A DNA stretch of 64,000 bases from Acidimicrobiales bacterium (GTDB taxonomy: Bacteria; Actinomycetota; Acidimicrobiia; Acidimicrobiales; Iamiaceae), in assembly GCA_030447445.1 (NCBI GenBank), contig JAUJOW010000001.1, forward strand, positions 152,511 to 216,510. The letters run 5' to 3'. Below the pieces are notes generated by a model. That model did no database searches. It saw only the letters and a program-made list of their open reading frames with translations, and was not told the origin of the DNA. The position numbers and the translations under genes are program-made. Position 1 is the first letter of the stretch; every line of letters begins with the position of its first letter. Below are positions 53,603 through 61,274 of the stretch, in pieces.

Positions 53603-54068
53603 GTTGTGCACGATCACGGACGGATACGGCGTGCACGTGTCGCTGGTGACGGCGAAGTTGTGCGTGCCTTCGACCTCCAGGTCATACACAGGCACGGCGT
53701 CGTCGAGCTCGACAGGCTCCACGAGATGCACGGTGTCTTCGATCGTGCCGCCGTCGAGCGTTCGGAGGACGTCCCCGGCATGGAGGCGCTCGGCATCGAC
53801 GTAGCGACCGTCGTGCAGGAGGAACTTGTGCTCCGGAGTGCACCGGAGGCGGAGTCCCCCAGCGGTGACGACGTCGACAAGCCGCACGTCGCCGGCGTGT
53901 GTCCTGCGATCCACACATTCGACGCCGGATCCTGCGCAGAACGAACCGCTCGGCGGCCGCGCCGAACGTGTGCGCCAGTGACACCTCACCCGCTTCGTGC
54001 CGCTTGTGCAGCATCTCGAAGGAAACTGCGCCGTCATCGGTCTCGACGAGAGTGTCGCCCACGAAGCA
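53603..54068 (-). mobile_element. Intein 1 of NrdJ (mini-intein, no endonuclease), frameshifted
   Basis: Begins CFVGDTLVETDDGAVSFEML after extein NASNPC and ends VIVHN before SEYMHLDNSACN. 466 bp is one more than a multiple of three (about 155 residues), locating an indel inside it near 53940. Block B is LRCTPEHKFLLHDG, block F VYDLEVEGTHNFAVTSD. No LAGLIDADG core. The +1 residue is Ser. If the shift is an error, this is a complete mini-intein. Confidence 0.88.
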
Positions 54069-55169
54069 GCACGGGTTGGAGGCGTTGATGCGGCCGGTGG
54101 TGGCGGCGGTGTGCCAGCGGTTGATGGTGGTGTCGAACTGCATGCCGGGATCGGCGCACTCCCAGGTGGCCTGGGTGAACTGGCGCATGAGGTCACGGGC
54201 CCGGACGGTCTTGACCACCTCGCCGGTCGTCACGGCCCGCAGGTGCCAGTCGGCGTCGGCCTCGACGGCCTGCATGAACTCGTCGGTCACCCGCACCGAG
54301 TTGTTGGCGTTCTGGTACTGGATGGAGTGGGCGTCGCGGCCGTCGAGGTCCATCTCGAAGCCGGCGTCGCGCAGCACCCGGGCCTTTGCTCTTCCCGGGC
54401 CTTGCACCAGATGAACTCCTCGACGTCGGGATGGTCGACGTCGAGGATCACCATCTTGGCGGCGCGACGGGTCTTCCTCCAGATTTAATTGTGCCGGCGG
54501 AGGCGTCGGCGCCCCGCATGAAGCTGACCGGCCCCGAGGCCGTGCCGCCGCCCTTGAGCAGCTCCGCCGAGGAGCGGATGCGGGACAGGTTGATGCCCGA
54601 GCCCGAGCCGCCCTTGAAGATCGTGCCCTCTTCGACGTACCAGTTGAGGATCGAGTCCATCGTGTCCTCGACCGAGAGGATGAAGCACGCCGAGGCTTGC
54701 GCCGGGACGCCGGGGACGCCGATGTTGAACCAGACCGGGGAGTTGAACGCCGCCTTCTGGGTCACCATGAGGTGCTTGAGCTCGGCCCGGAAGGCCTCGG
54801 TCTCGGCGGCGTCGGTGAAGTAGCCGCCGTCGCTCCCCCACCCGGTGATGGTGTCGACCACCCGGTCGATCACCTGGCGCAGCGACGTCTCGCGCTCGGC
54901 GGTGCCGGGCGTGCCGCGGAAGTACTTCTGGGCCACGATGTTGGTGGCGTTGAGCGACCAGGCGGTGGGGAACTCCACCCCGAGCTGCTCGAAGGCCACC
55001 GAGCCGTCCCGGAAGTTGGTGATCCGCGCGCTCGCCGCTCCCACGTCAACTGGTCGTAGGGGTGGGTGTCGGGCGTGGTGAAGTGCCGACGGATGCCGAT
55101 GCCGGTGTGCTCGGGGGCGAGAGCCATGCGGTGCTCCTCTACGGGGGTGGATCGGTGCCCGTCGCCCAA

Positions 55170-55224
55170 CCACAAGGGGTTGTAGCGATGACGTCCCCCG
55201 ACGCCCCGGCACCACAAGATGTAG
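55170..55224. promoter_or_regulatory. NrdR-like boxes upstream of nrdJ
   Basis: Two related sites: CCACAAGGGGTTGTAG (55170-55185, an inverted CCACAA/TTGTAG) and CCACAAGATGTAG (55212-55224). They lie between the nrdJ promoter and its start. Shape and pairing recall NrdR boxes, and a third similar ACTACATCGG lies in the promoter spacer (55246-55255). Centre spacing is about 40 bp, larger than the usual three turns, so assignment is tentative. Confidence 0.5.
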
Positions 55225-55230
55225 GGGCAA

Positions 55231-55260
55231 ATTACAGCACGGTAACTACATCGGTGTCAA
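55231..55260 (-). promoter_or_regulatory. Sigma-70-type promoter of nrdJ
   Basis: Minus strand TTGACA (55260-55255), 18 bp, TGTAAT (55236-55231): near-consensus -35 and -10 for the main sigma factor, about 100 bp before the ATG. The rest of 55128-55507 is non-coding leader; no cobalamin riboswitch could be made out. Confidence 0.8.
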
Positions 55261-55507
55261 CGGAGGAAGTGGCGCGAAGCCCCAGGTCAGGGGGCGTTCG
55301 CGAAATCTCGCAGCCCGCTCCCAAGGACGTCGCCGTGGCCATGGTGGCCTCAGCGCCCACACCACCAGTTCCGGGGACCGCGCCACCCCTCCGTCGACAC
55401 CGCCACGACCCTAGGAGCCGCTTCCTGTGGAACGGAAGGGGAACAACCATGTGAATTGCGGGTGCACAACCCCGATCCGGTCCACATGGCGGTGGACAGC
55501 GGAGCGG

Positions 55508-56071
55508 TCAGTTCCGGCGGACGGCCTCGGCCTCGATCTCCACCTTGATGGCCTTGCCGACGAGCACGCCGCCGGTCTCGAGGACCTGGTTCCAGGTCAG
55601 GCCGAAGTCCTCCCGGTCGACCTCGGTGGTGGCGGAGAACCCGATCCGCTCCCCACCCCAGGGATCCTTGCCGCCGCCCTCGAAGGTGGCGTCGAGGACG
55701 ACGGTGCGGGTGACGCCCCGCACCCTGAGCTCGCCCTCCACCCGGAAGTCGGTGCCCTCGATGTCGAAGATGCGGGTGCTCGTGAAGGTGAGCGAGGGGT
55801 GGGTCTCCACGTCGAGGAAGTCGGGTGAGCGGAGATGGGCGTCGCGGTCGGGCACGCCGGTGTCGATGCTGGCGGCGTCGATGGAGACCTGAACGCTCGA
55901 AGCGGCCGGATCGTCGGCCACGGTGACGGCGCCGGACACGGTGCCGAAGCGGCCCCGCACCTTGGACACCATCATGTGCCGGGTCGAGAAGCCCACCGAC
56001 GAGTGGGACGGGTCGAGGTCGTAGGTGCCGGTCGGGATCGAGATGCGGCCGACGGTGGCGGTGGTGCTCAT
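55508..56071 (-). CDS. YceI family protein
   Basis: 187 residues. YceI lipocalin-like barrel: TYDLDPSHSSVGFSTRHMMV, VRGRFGTVSGAVTV, SIDTGVPDRDAHLRSPDFLD, and ELRVRGVTRTVVLDATFEG. Members bind polyisoprenoids; this one lacks a signal peptide, so it is cytoplasmic. Divergent from a MarR gene and sharing a palindromic operator with it, which suggests MarR control. Confidence 0.93.
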   Translation of the reverse strand: MSTTATVGRISIPTGTYDLDPSHSSVGFSTRHMMVSKVRGRFGTVSGAVTVADDPAASSVQVSIDAASIDTGVPDRDAHLRSPDFLDVETHPSLTFTSTRIFDIEGTDFRVEGELRVRGVTRTVVLDATFEGGGKDPWGGERIGFSATTEVDREDFGLTWNQVLETGGVLVGKAIKVEIEAEAVRRN

Positions 56072-56117
56072 GGGAAGGCTCCAGGGGTTGCGGGTCGTGT
56101 TCCCCTAGCCCAACAAC

Positions 56118-56129
56118 TTGCGTGCGCAA
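56118..56129. promoter_or_regulatory. Palindromic operator between yceI and marR genes
   Basis: TTGCG-TG-CGCAA, a perfect 5-bp inverted repeat in the 70 bp between the yceI start (56071) and the MarR gene. Typical MarR site size. Binding is inferred. Confidence 0.55.
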
Positions 56130-56142
56130 CTATTCCGCTAGT

Positions 56143-56715
56143 GTGCCTCCCGTGCCCCCCGCACCCCTCGACGACGACCGGCTGACCGCCCTCGGCCTGT
56201 TCCTCGAGGCGCACGACGGCCTCCAGCGCCGGCTGGAGCCGCAACTGGCCGAACACGGCCTGCCGCCGGGTGAGTTCGAGGCGCTGCTCCGCCTGGCTCG
56301 CACGCCCGGCGGTCGCCTCCGGATGAGCGACCTCGCCTCGCAACTACGCTTGTCGACGAGCGGCGCCTCCCGTCTCGTCGACCGCCTGGAGCAACGGGGT
56401 CAGGCCGAACGGGTGGCCTGTCCCACCGACCGTCGGGGTGCGTTCGCGGCGGTCACAGCGGCCGGACGGCGAGACGTCGAGGCCGCCCTGGTGGAGCACC
56501 TCGAGCTGGTCAACCGCTGGTTCTGTGCCGTTCTCGATCCCGAGGAGCTCTCGGCCCTCACCGCTGCCCTGCGCAAGGTGCGCGACGTGGTGCACCCCGG
56601 GGCCGCTGCCGGCGCCGTCCCAGACCCTCCGCCCGAGGGCGGCACCGACCCCGCTGCGTCTCCGGGCCGGTCACGGCCATCTGGTCCGGGTCAGGGCCGC
56701 GTCCGCGGGAGGTAG
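56143..56715 (+). CDS. MarR family transcriptional regulator
   Basis: 190 residues from GTG 56143 (GTG 56152 also possible; the GTG at 56122 lies in the operator). Winged helix: LPPGEFEALLRLARTPGGRLR, MSDLASQLRLSTSGASRLVDRLEQ as recognition helix and wing ACPTDRRGAFAAVTAAG. C-terminal dimer helix, then a Pro/Gly-rich tail. Divergent from yceI, its likely target; the ligand is unknown. Confidence 0.9.
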   Translation: MPPVPPAPLDDDRLTALGLFLEAHDGLQRRLEPQLAEHGLPPGEFEALLRLARTPGGRLRMSDLASQLRLSTSGASRLVDRLEQRGQAERVACPTDRRGAFAAVTAAGRRDVEAALVEHLELVNRWFCAVLDPEELSALTAALRKVRDVVHPGAAAGAVPDPPPEGGTDPAASPGRSRPSGPGQGRVRGR

Positions 56716-56742
56716 CGGACCTCGAACGAGCGGGCAACCGCG

Positions 56743-57210
56743 TCAGCGGCGCTTGGGGGCCGAGTCCTTGGTCAAGAGGCCGAGCTCGCGGGCGAAGTCG
56801 GCCGGATCGTCGAACTCCTTGTAGACGCTGGCGAAGCGCACGGCTGCCACCTGGTCGGTGGCACGGAGCTGCTCGAGCACGGCCATCCCCACCTGGGCGC
56901 TCGTGACGTCGCCGCCAGCGAGGCGCAGGTCGTCCTCCACCGCCGAGGCGAGGCGGTCGAGCTGGTCGGCGCCGACCGGGCGGTTCTTGGCGGCGGCCTG
57001 TACCCCGGCGACGATCTTCTCCCGGTCGAACGGCTCCCGCTCACCCGAGCGCTTGACCACCATCATCGGTACCTCCTCCAGGCGCTCGAAGGTGGTGAAG
57101 CGCCGCCCACAGGCCAGGCACTGCCGGCGCCGGCGGATGGCCACGCCGTCGTCTGACGCCCGCGAATCGACCACCTTGTCCTCGAGGCTGGCACAGGCCG
57201 GGCACCGCAC
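56743..57210 (-). CDS. nrdR: Transcriptional repressor NrdR
   Basis: 155 residues from GTG 57210. Zinc ribbon RCPACASLEDKVVDSR...RRQCLACGRRFTTFERLEE, then the ATP-cone domain VVKRSGEREPFDREKIVAGV ... DQVAAVRFASVYKEFDD. Complete and normal length. It senses ATP/dATP and represses ribonucleotide reductase genes; the putative boxes before nrdJ are its expected target. The order nrdR, LysM gene, lexA is that of mycobacteria (Rv2718c-Rv2720). Confidence 0.96.
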   Translation of the reverse strand: MRCPACASLEDKVVDSRASDDGVAIRRRRQCLACGRRFTTFERLEEVPMMVVKRSGEREPFDREKIVAGVQAAAKNRPVGADQLDRLASAVEDDLRLAGGDVTSAQVGMAVLEQLRATDQVAAVRFASVYKEFDDPADFARELGLLTKDSAPKRR

Positions 57211-57241
57211 GCTGGCGACGCTACCGCCACCGTGTCGCCGC

Positions 57242-57664
57242 TCAGCCACCGATGGCGGCACCGATCGGCACCACCTCCCCCACCTCGAGCGGGCCGGGCC
57301 CGTGGGCGGCGGCGAGACGGTCGACGGCGGCCCGCACGTCGCCCCCGGGCGATGCGCGGCGGGCGATGGACCACAAGGTGTCGCCGGGGCGGACCACGAC
57401 GACCGGGCCGGCCGCTGACCCGGCCCCATCAGCCGTTGCCCCGGTGGGAGGGCGGGCGGGTGAGGACGGGGTCACCGCCGCCACCACCACTCGGCCGGTG
57501 ACGAGGGCCCCGAGGCCAAGCACGAGCGCCGCCACCAGGACGACGAGGCGCCGTCGCCGGTAGGTAACGGCCAAGCGCTTGGGGGATCGGCCGCCGTCGA
57601 TGACCCGCAGGTGGGGACGCTCGGAGGGGCGCTGGGGACTGCTGGAGACGAGGATCGCGGCCAT
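57242..57664 (-). CDS. LysM-domain membrane protein, ChiZ-like SOS cell-division regulator
   Basis: 140 residues: basic cytoplasmic end (RVIDGGRSPKRLAVTYRRRR), one membrane helix (residues 38-63), and a LysM domain VVVRPGDTLWSIARRASPGG...PLEVGEVVPIG. Divergent from lexA with three SOS boxes between, and upstream of nrdR, exactly as chiZ (Rv2719c) in M. tuberculosis, where it slows division after DNA damage by binding peptidoglycan. Function is inferred from this synteny. Confidence 0.85.
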   Translation of the reverse strand: MAAILVSSSPQRPSERPHLRVIDGGRSPKRLAVTYRRRRLVVLVAALVLGLGALVTGRVVVAAVTPSSPARPPTGATADGAGSAAGPVVVVRPGDTLWSIARRASPGGDVRAAVDRLAAAHGPGPLEVGEVVPIGAAIGG

Positions 57665-57710
57665 GAGGTGTGAGTCTCCCCAAGGGGTGTGACACCCGAA
57701 GATGGACTAG

Positions 57711-57724
57711 GGAACGAGAGTTCG
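57711..57724. promoter_or_regulatory. LexA box 1
   Basis: GAAC-gaga-GTTC within GGAACGAGAGTTCG: the CGAAC-N4-GTTCG-type SOS box of Gram-positives, 47 bp before the ChiZ-like start and 140 bp before lexA. Confidence 0.8.
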
Positions 57725-57741
57725 CTTCCTTCAGCACATCA

Positions 57742-57755
57742 CGAACGGACGTTCC
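57742..57755. promoter_or_regulatory. LexA box 2
   Basis: CGAAC-ggac-GTTC-c, perfect GAAC/GTTC half sites. Second of three boxes in the lexA/ChiZ-like intergenic region. Confidence 0.8.
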
Positions 57756-57769
57756 CGTCAAGCGCGGTC

Positions 57770-57784
57770 CGAACGAACGTTTGG
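57770..57784. promoter_or_regulatory. LexA box 3
   Basis: CGAAC-gaac-GTTTG, one mismatch from consensus. It lies nearest lexA. Spacing between boxes is about 30 bp, close to three turns of DNA, so bound dimers would be on the same face. Confidence 0.75.
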
Positions 57785-57861
57785 ATCGAGACCGGCCAAC
57801 TGCTACGGTGCCTGGGTACGTGAGTTCGCCGAGTTCAGCCCACCGATCCGAGGAGGCCCCG

Positions 57862-58494
57862 ATGGCCGACACCGCCCTCACCGACCGCCAACGAGAGATC
57901 CTCGACTGCATCGAGCGCAGCATGCGCGACCGCGGGTACCCGCCGTCGGTCCGCGAGATCGGCGCCACCGTCGGGCTGACCTCGCCGTCCACGGTGCACA
58001 GCCACCTGGCCACGCTGCAGCGCATGGGCTACCTGCACCGGGACCCGACCAAGCCCCGGGCCATCGAGGTGCGCTACGACGCAACCACCGGGGCCGCCGT
58101 CGACCGGCGCCCCGTGCGCCACGTCCCGCTGGTCGGCGACGTGGCGGCGGGCACCGACGTGCTGGCCCAGGAGAACGTCGAGGAGACGATGCCGCTGCCG
58201 GCCGACCTGACCGGCGAGGGCGACCTGTTCATGCTGCGGGTGCGGGGTGACTCGATGATCGACCTCGGCATCCTCGACGGGGACTTCGTGGTGGCCCGCG
58301 CCCAGCCCACCGCCGAGAAGGGCGACGTGGTGGTGGCCGGCATCCCCGGCGAGGAGGGCACCATCAAGACCTACGGCCGCCGGGGTTCGAAGGTGGTGCT
58401 CGAGCCGGCCAACTCCCGCCTCGAGCCGATGGTGTTCGACGCCGACGACGTGCACATCTACGGCAAGGTCGTCACCGTGCTGCGCCGGCTCTGA
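57862..58494 (+). CDS. lexA: SOS regulator LexA
   Basis: 210 residues from ATG 57862 with GAGGAGG 8 bp upstream. N-terminal winged helix (TDRQREILDCIERSMRDRGY, PPSVREIGATVGLTSPSTVH), the Ala-Gly cleavage site in VGDVAAGTDVLAQ, and the catalytic Ser (RVRGDSMIDLGILDGD) and Lys (GTIKTYGRRG). It represses the SOS regulon until RecA-stimulated self-cleavage. Three boxes upstream point to strong autoregulation shared with the divergent ChiZ-like gene. Confidence 0.97.
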   Translation: MADTALTDRQREILDCIERSMRDRGYPPSVREIGATVGLTSPSTVHSHLATLQRMGYLHRDPTKPRAIEVRYDATTGAAVDRRPVRHVPLVGDVAAGTDVLAQENVEETMPLPADLTGEGDLFMLRVRGDSMIDLGILDGDFVVARAQPTAEKGDVVVAGIPGEEGTIKTYGRRGSKVVLEPANSRLEPMVFDADDVHIYGKVVTVLRRL

Positions 58495-58530
58495 CCCGGC
58501 GACCGGCTCTGACCCGGTGACCGGCTCAGG
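58486..58530 (+). repeat. 18-bp tandem repeat at the lexA/dapE junction
   Basis: CGGCTCTGACCCGGCGAC, then the same with one change (GGTGAC), then a partial third copy. The lexA stop is in the first unit and the convergent dapE stop in the last. A slippage product; may influence termination. Confidence 0.75.
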
Positions 58531-59683
58531 CCCCCCGCCGGAGCAGGTCGTCGAGGGCCACGAAGCAGCGGTCGATGGTCGCCCGGGTCACCCGCTCGTC
58601 GGCGCTGTGGGCCACGGTGGCGTCGCCGGGGCCGAAGTTGGCGGCGGGGATGCCGTGGGCGGCGAAGCGGGCCACATCGGTCCAACCCAGCTTGGCCCTC
58701 ACCGGAAGGCCGTGGCGGGCGACGAGGGCGGCCAGCAGGGGGTGGTCGACGGCCGGCGGGCTGGCGTCGGCCACGTCGACCACCCGGATCTCGTCGCCGG
58801 CCTCCAGGCACGGGTCGAGCACCTCCCGCACGTGGGCCTCCGCGGCCGCCGGGTTGCGGTCGGGAGCGAACCGGTGGTTGATGGTGAGCACGGCCCGGTC
58901 GGGTACGACGTTGCCGGCGACGCCGCCCTCGACGGCCACCGCCTGGAGGGCCTCGCGGTACTCGCACCCGGCCAGCACGGGTCGCCGCTCCTGGTAGGCG
59001 TCGAGCCGAGCCAGCACGGCGCCGAGCCGGTGGACGGCGTTACGGCCCACGGCCAGCACGGGTCGCCGCTCCGGGCAGGCGTCGAGCCGAGCCAGCACGG
59101 CGCCGAGCCGGTGGACGGCGTTACGGCCCATCCAGGGTCGGGCGGTGTGGGACCGGACCCCGGCCATGGTGACCTCGACCCGCATGGTGCCCTGGCAGCC
59201 GGCCTCGATGGCCGCCGCCGTCGGCTCGCCGAGCAGGGCCACGTCGCCACCGACCAGGTCGGGGCGCTCGCCGAACAGCACCCCGAGACCGTTGTGCTCG
59301 GCGGCCACCTCCTCGGCGGCGTAGAAGACGTAGGTGAGGTCGACGGCCGGCTCGGCCACGGTGCGGGCCAACGCCAACATCACGGCCAGGCCGCTCTTCA
59401 TGTCGGCGGCGCCGAGGCCCCATAGGGTGTCCCCCTCGATCCGGGCCCCGGCGTTCCCGTTGGCGGGCACGGTGTCGGTGTGGCCGGCCAGCACGATGCG
59501 GTGGCGGCGACCCAGGGTGGTGCGGGCCACCAGGTTGTCGGCCACCCGGTCGACGGTGAGCCAGGGGACCGCTCCCAGCTCGTCCTCCAGCCGGTCGGTG
59601 ATCGGTCCCTCGGCGAAGCTGACCGAGGGGATGTCGACCAGCTCGGCGGTCAGGGCGAGGAGGTCGGCGGGGACCGGCGGCAC
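58526..59683 (-). CDS. dapE: Succinyl-diaminopimelate desuccinylase with an internal 27-residue tandem duplication
   Basis: 385 residues from GTG 59683, 13 bp after dapD. M20 metallopeptidase: IVLAGHTDTVPAN (first His), WGLGAADMKSGLAVML (bridging Asp), FYAAEEVAAEHNG (Glu), and NFGPGDATVAHSADE (last His). The duplicated unit GRNAVHRLGAVLARLDA...ERRPVLA occurs twice in line (81 bp), at the end of the lid domain helix, making this member longer than the usual about 355. It removes succinate from N-succinyl-LL-diaminopimelate for lysine and peptidoglycan. Confidence 0.93.
   Translation of the reverse strand: MPPVPADLLALTAELVDIPSVSFAEGPITDRLEDELGAVPWLTVDRVADNLVARTTLGRRHRIVLAGHTDTVPANGNAGARIEGDTLWGLGAADMKSGLAVMLALARTVAEPAVDLTYVFYAAEEVAAEHNGLGVLFGERPDLVGGDVALLGEPTAAAIEAGCQGTMRVEVTMAGVRSHTARPWMGRNAVHRLGAVLARLDACPERRPVLAVGRNAVHRLGAVLARLDAYQERRPVLAGCEYREALQAVAVEGGVAGNVVPDRAVLTINHRFAPDRNPAAAEAHVREVLDPCLEAGDEIRVVDVADASPPAVDHPLLAALVARHGLPVRAKLGWTDVARFAAHGIPAANFGPGDATVAHSADERVTRATIDRCFVALDDLLRRGA
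59020..59140 (-). repeat. 81-bp in-frame tandem duplication within dapE
   Basis: The sequence GGCGCCGAGCCGGTGGACGG and following bases to the ERRPVLA codons appears twice consecutively, nearly identical (CPE versus YQE at one point). It adds 27 residues. Confidence 0.85.
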
Positions 59684-59696
59684 GGCGTCAGGGGAG

Positions 59697-60515
59697 TCAG
59701 ATGGTGGCGCCGTGGGACCGCAGCACGTCGTTGAGCAGTGACTTGTCGTGGCGCTCACCTTCGGTCAGGCGCTTCACCACCAGGACGCAGGCCATCCCGA
59801 AGGCGCCCCCGGGGTAGGACCGAGGCCGGGTGGCGGCCACGGCCACGCACCACGGCGGCACCACCCCACGCCCGAGCTCGGCGCCGGTCTCGGCGTCGAT
59901 CACCGGGATGGAGGCGGTGAGGATGGCGCCGGCGCCGAGCACCGTGCCGTCACCGACCCGTGCCCCCTCGGCCACGATCGACCGGCTGCCGATGTAGCAC
60001 TCGTCGCCCACGATGGTGGGCGCGGCCTGGGCCGGTTCGAGCACCCCGCCGATGCCGACCCCGCCGGAGAGGTGGACGTTACGGCCGATCTGGGCGCAGC
60101 TCCCCACCGTCGCCCACGTGTCGACCATGGTGCCCTCCCCCACCCGGGCGCCGATGTTCACGTAGCTCGGCATGAGGATGACCCCGGGGGCGAGGTAGGC
60201 ACCCCACCGGGCCGACGCCCCGGGCACGACCCGGACACCGAGGGACTGGTAGTCCCGCTTGAGGGGGATCTTGTCGGCGTACTCGAAGGGCCCCACCTCC
60301 ATGGTCTCCATGTCGGCCAGGCGGAACAGCAGGAGGATGGCCTGCTTGCACCACTGGTGGACGACCACGGTGCCGTCGGGGCCGACCTCGGCCACCCGGG
60401 CCTTGCCCTGGTCGAGCCGGTCGATGGCCTCGTCGACGGCCCCGCGGGCGTCGGCGGGGTCGAGCCTGTCCCGCTGGACCCACAGGTCGGCGATGCGGGT
60501 CTCGACGTCGGCCAT
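59697..60515 (-). CDS. dapD: Tetrahydrodipicolinate N-succinyltransferase
   Basis: 272 residues from ATG 60515. Left-handed beta-helix of hexapeptide repeats (LAPGVILMPSYVNIGARVGE, IGRNVHLSGGVGIGGVLEP, IVGDECYIGSRSIVAEGARV), and VVHQWCKQAILLLFRLADME at the N-terminal side. It uses succinyl-CoA to make N-succinyl-2-amino-6-oxopimelate. With dapE downstream and dapC upstream it gives the succinylase branch of the diaminopimelate pathway. Confidence 0.96.
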   Translation of the reverse strand: MADVETRIADLWVQRDRLDPADARGAVDEAIDRLDQGKARVAEVGPDGTVVVHQWCKQAILLLFRLADMETMEVGPFEYADKIPLKRDYQSLGVRVVPGASARWGAYLAPGVILMPSYVNIGARVGEGTMVDTWATVGSCAQIGRNVHLSGGVGIGGVLEPAQAAPTIVGDECYIGSRSIVAEGARVGDGTVLGAGAILTASIPVIDAETGAELGRGVVPPWCVAVAATRPRSYPGGAFGMACVLVVKRLTEGERHDKSLLNDVLRSHGATI

Positions 60516-60526
60516 GGCCGGCGAGG

Positions 60527-61273
60527 CTATCGCTGGCCGGGCCCGTAGCCCGGCGGCGGGGGCGGGACGATCGGCGGGCCGGCCCGCGCCGGCGCCGGTG
60601 GGCTCGGCCCGCCGAGCCAAGCCGAGGGTGGGAGCCGGCGCTTGGCTCGCCCCCGGGTCACGGCCAGGGCGATGCCGGCGACGAGGGTGACGACCAGGCC
60701 GATCGAGGTGGTCACCAGCGCCGCCAAGGCCCCTCGCCCCAGCTCGCCGTAGACGCTCCGGCCCACCGACACCCCGGCCCGCTCCGGGTCGACGTCGTCG
60801 ACGAGGGCGCACGAGAGCCGGTAGTCGCCGACGCGGTCGATGGAGAACGTCTGCACCGGCACGGCCTGGTAGCCGCCGTCCCGGACGTCGTTCAACCCCT
60901 CGTAGGGGCGCAACGGCACCGGTGGTCCCCCGCCGACCGGCTCGAGCGAGACGTCGAGCTCGGCGGCGAGGCGAGCCACGTCGGCTTCGGTCACGGCTCG
61001 GACCGGGCCTTCGTAGGCGAGGGTGTAGTCACCGGTCCGGTCGAAGGTGACGATGCCCTCCTCCCCCAGGGCGATGCGGGTGTACTCGCGCCCGGTCGAC
61101 TCGGCCCGGCGGTACCCGGCCACCACGAGGGCGACACCGGCCACGAGCGAGGCCACGGCCAGGCCCCCGACGGCGAGGTACCACCATCCCGACGGGCGCA
61201 CCGGTCGACGGCCCGGCCCCGCCGTGGGGACCGGCGGACCCGGCCAGCCCGGCGCACCGAAGGGGACGGCCAC
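60527..61273 (-). CDS. Hypothetical membrane protein between dapC and dapD
   Basis: 248 residues: Pro-rich N-terminus, a membrane helix (residues 30-52), an extracytoplasmic beta-rich domain (EEGIVTFDRTGDYTLAYEGP, DRVGDYRLSCALVD), a second helix near 190-215 and a Pro-rich end. It starts 1 bp before the dapC stop, so co-transcribed. Pattern of TGDYTL repeats suggests a beta sandwich. No function assigned. Confidence 0.7.
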   Translation of the reverse strand: MAVPFGAPGWPGPPVPTAGPGRRPVRPSGWWYLAVGGLAVASLVAGVALVVAGYRRAESTGREYTRIALGEEGIVTFDRTGDYTLAYEGPVRAVTEADVARLAAELDVSLEPVGGGPPVPLRPYEGLNDVRDGGYQAVPVQTFSIDRVGDYRLSCALVDDVDPERAGVSVGRSVYGELGRGALAALVTTSIGLVVTLVAGIALAVTRGRAKRRLPPSAWLGGPSPPAPARAGPPIVPPPPPGYGPGQR

Positions 61274-61274
61274 C

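Larger units (their letters stand above)
50526..55127 (-). pseudogene. nrdJ: Adenosylcobalamin-dependent ribonucleotide reductase with two inteins, frameshifted
   Basis: ATG 55127 (MALAPEHTGIGIRRHFTTPD, with GAGGAG upstream). The exteins give SARITNFRDGSVAFEQLGVE, GTIFKGGSGSGINLSRIRSS, NASNPC|SEYMHLDNSACNLAS, FISGAISK|TVNMPEDVTVED and a C-terminal Cys-rich end CMQCGVQM...CPSCGSTSGCS, the class II layout. At least five indels break it: near 55040, 54478 (A run in GGAGGAAGACC), 54375 (CAAAGGCCC), about 53940 inside intein 1, and about 50620. Class II enzymes reduce ribonucleotides in all oxygen states with B12. As such a gene is usually essential, the indels are more likely sequence errors. Promoter and NrdR-like boxes lie upstream; nrdR is 1.6 kb away. 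Confidence 0.88.

Noticed and set aside
55062-55454. 130-residue plus-strand ORF
   Set aside because: Overlaps the nrdJ start, promoter and leader; no family resemblance.
55128-55507. Cobalamin riboswitch before the B12-dependent reductase
   Set aside because: No B12-box-like GCCACTG element or matching helices could be seen in the leader.
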